The notes beneath the pieces are model-generated. The model saw nothing but the letters and a program-made list of their open reading frames with translations, was not told where the DNA came from and did no database searches. Positions 59,620 through 64,000 of a stretch of DNA of 64,000 bases are shown here, in pieces (positions within the stretch are counted from its first letter, which is position 1; every line of letters begins with the position of its first letter). The stretch lies in NCBI RefSeq assembly GCF_047511655.1, contig NC_133387.1:23926353-23990352 (forward strand), read 5' to 3'. The stretch is from Castor canadensis. Lineage: Eukaryota; Chordata; Mammalia; Rodentia; Castoridae. The translations under genes were made by a program, and so were the position numbers.

Positions 59620-64000
<4,381 letters not shown>

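Overview
This is a mammalian nuclear genomic window: spliced genes with GT/AG introns, LINE-1, hAT-type and SINE insertions, microsatellites, and no bacterial-style gene density. The SINEs are dimers of a 7SL/B1-like half and an ID-like tRNA-derived half (box text such as 'gagttcaaaccccagtacc'). That combination points to a rodent, probably a castorimorph (beaver or kangaroo-rat lineage); this species call is inference.

Two genes are present, arranged tail to tail. COPG2 (coatomer subunit gamma-2) runs on the + strand. Its last twelve coding exons lie between 6361 and 58064 and encode the C-terminal 495 residues (about 377-871 on the usual 871-residue protein) with every exon phase intact. 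MEST (PEG1, an alpha/beta-hydrolase-fold protein) runs on the - strand. Its last five coding exons lie between 63721 and 59620 (143 residues plus stop); the rest of the gene is beyond the right edge. AATAAA signals on the two strands sit about 8 bp apart near 58457-58475, so the two 3' UTRs overlap slightly. In other mammals this is an imprinted pair: MEST is paternally expressed, and Copg2 has allele-biased expression in mouse.

Layout: 1-6360 is COPG2 intron made largely of antisense L1 sequence with nested SINEs. 6361-13197 holds eight COPG2 exons in short introns. 13198-56069 is one 42.9-kb intron. 56070-58064 holds the last four COPG2 exons. 58065-59619 is the shared 3' UTR zone, and 59620-64000 is MEST.

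The exceptional feature is the 42.9-kb intron. Between about 18.4 and 45.0 kb it is a tandem array of about 4.1-kb units (six full and two partial). Each unit carries the same 192-bp foldback element with terminal inverted repeats. The COPG2-sense strand is strongly pyrimidine-rich and G-poor. Several 0.6-1.3-kb tracts are almost identical between non-adjacent units at multiples of the unit length, which looks like recent in-register gene conversion or unequal exchange. An older, more decayed family of repeat units (about 1-1.8 kb apart) follows at about 46.9-54.1 kb. Four of the six full units contain a pyrimidine tract plus AG|GTGA, the form of a recursive splice site. One unit contains a perfect antisense G-quadruplex motif. 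In mouse and human, imprinted non-coding transcripts (Mit1/Lb9, COPG2IT1) have been described inside a COPG2 intron, so this array is the best candidate here for an undescribed repeat-based non-coding or regulatory system. Many long open frames in the array are expected from its pyrimidine-rich composition and are not called as genes.
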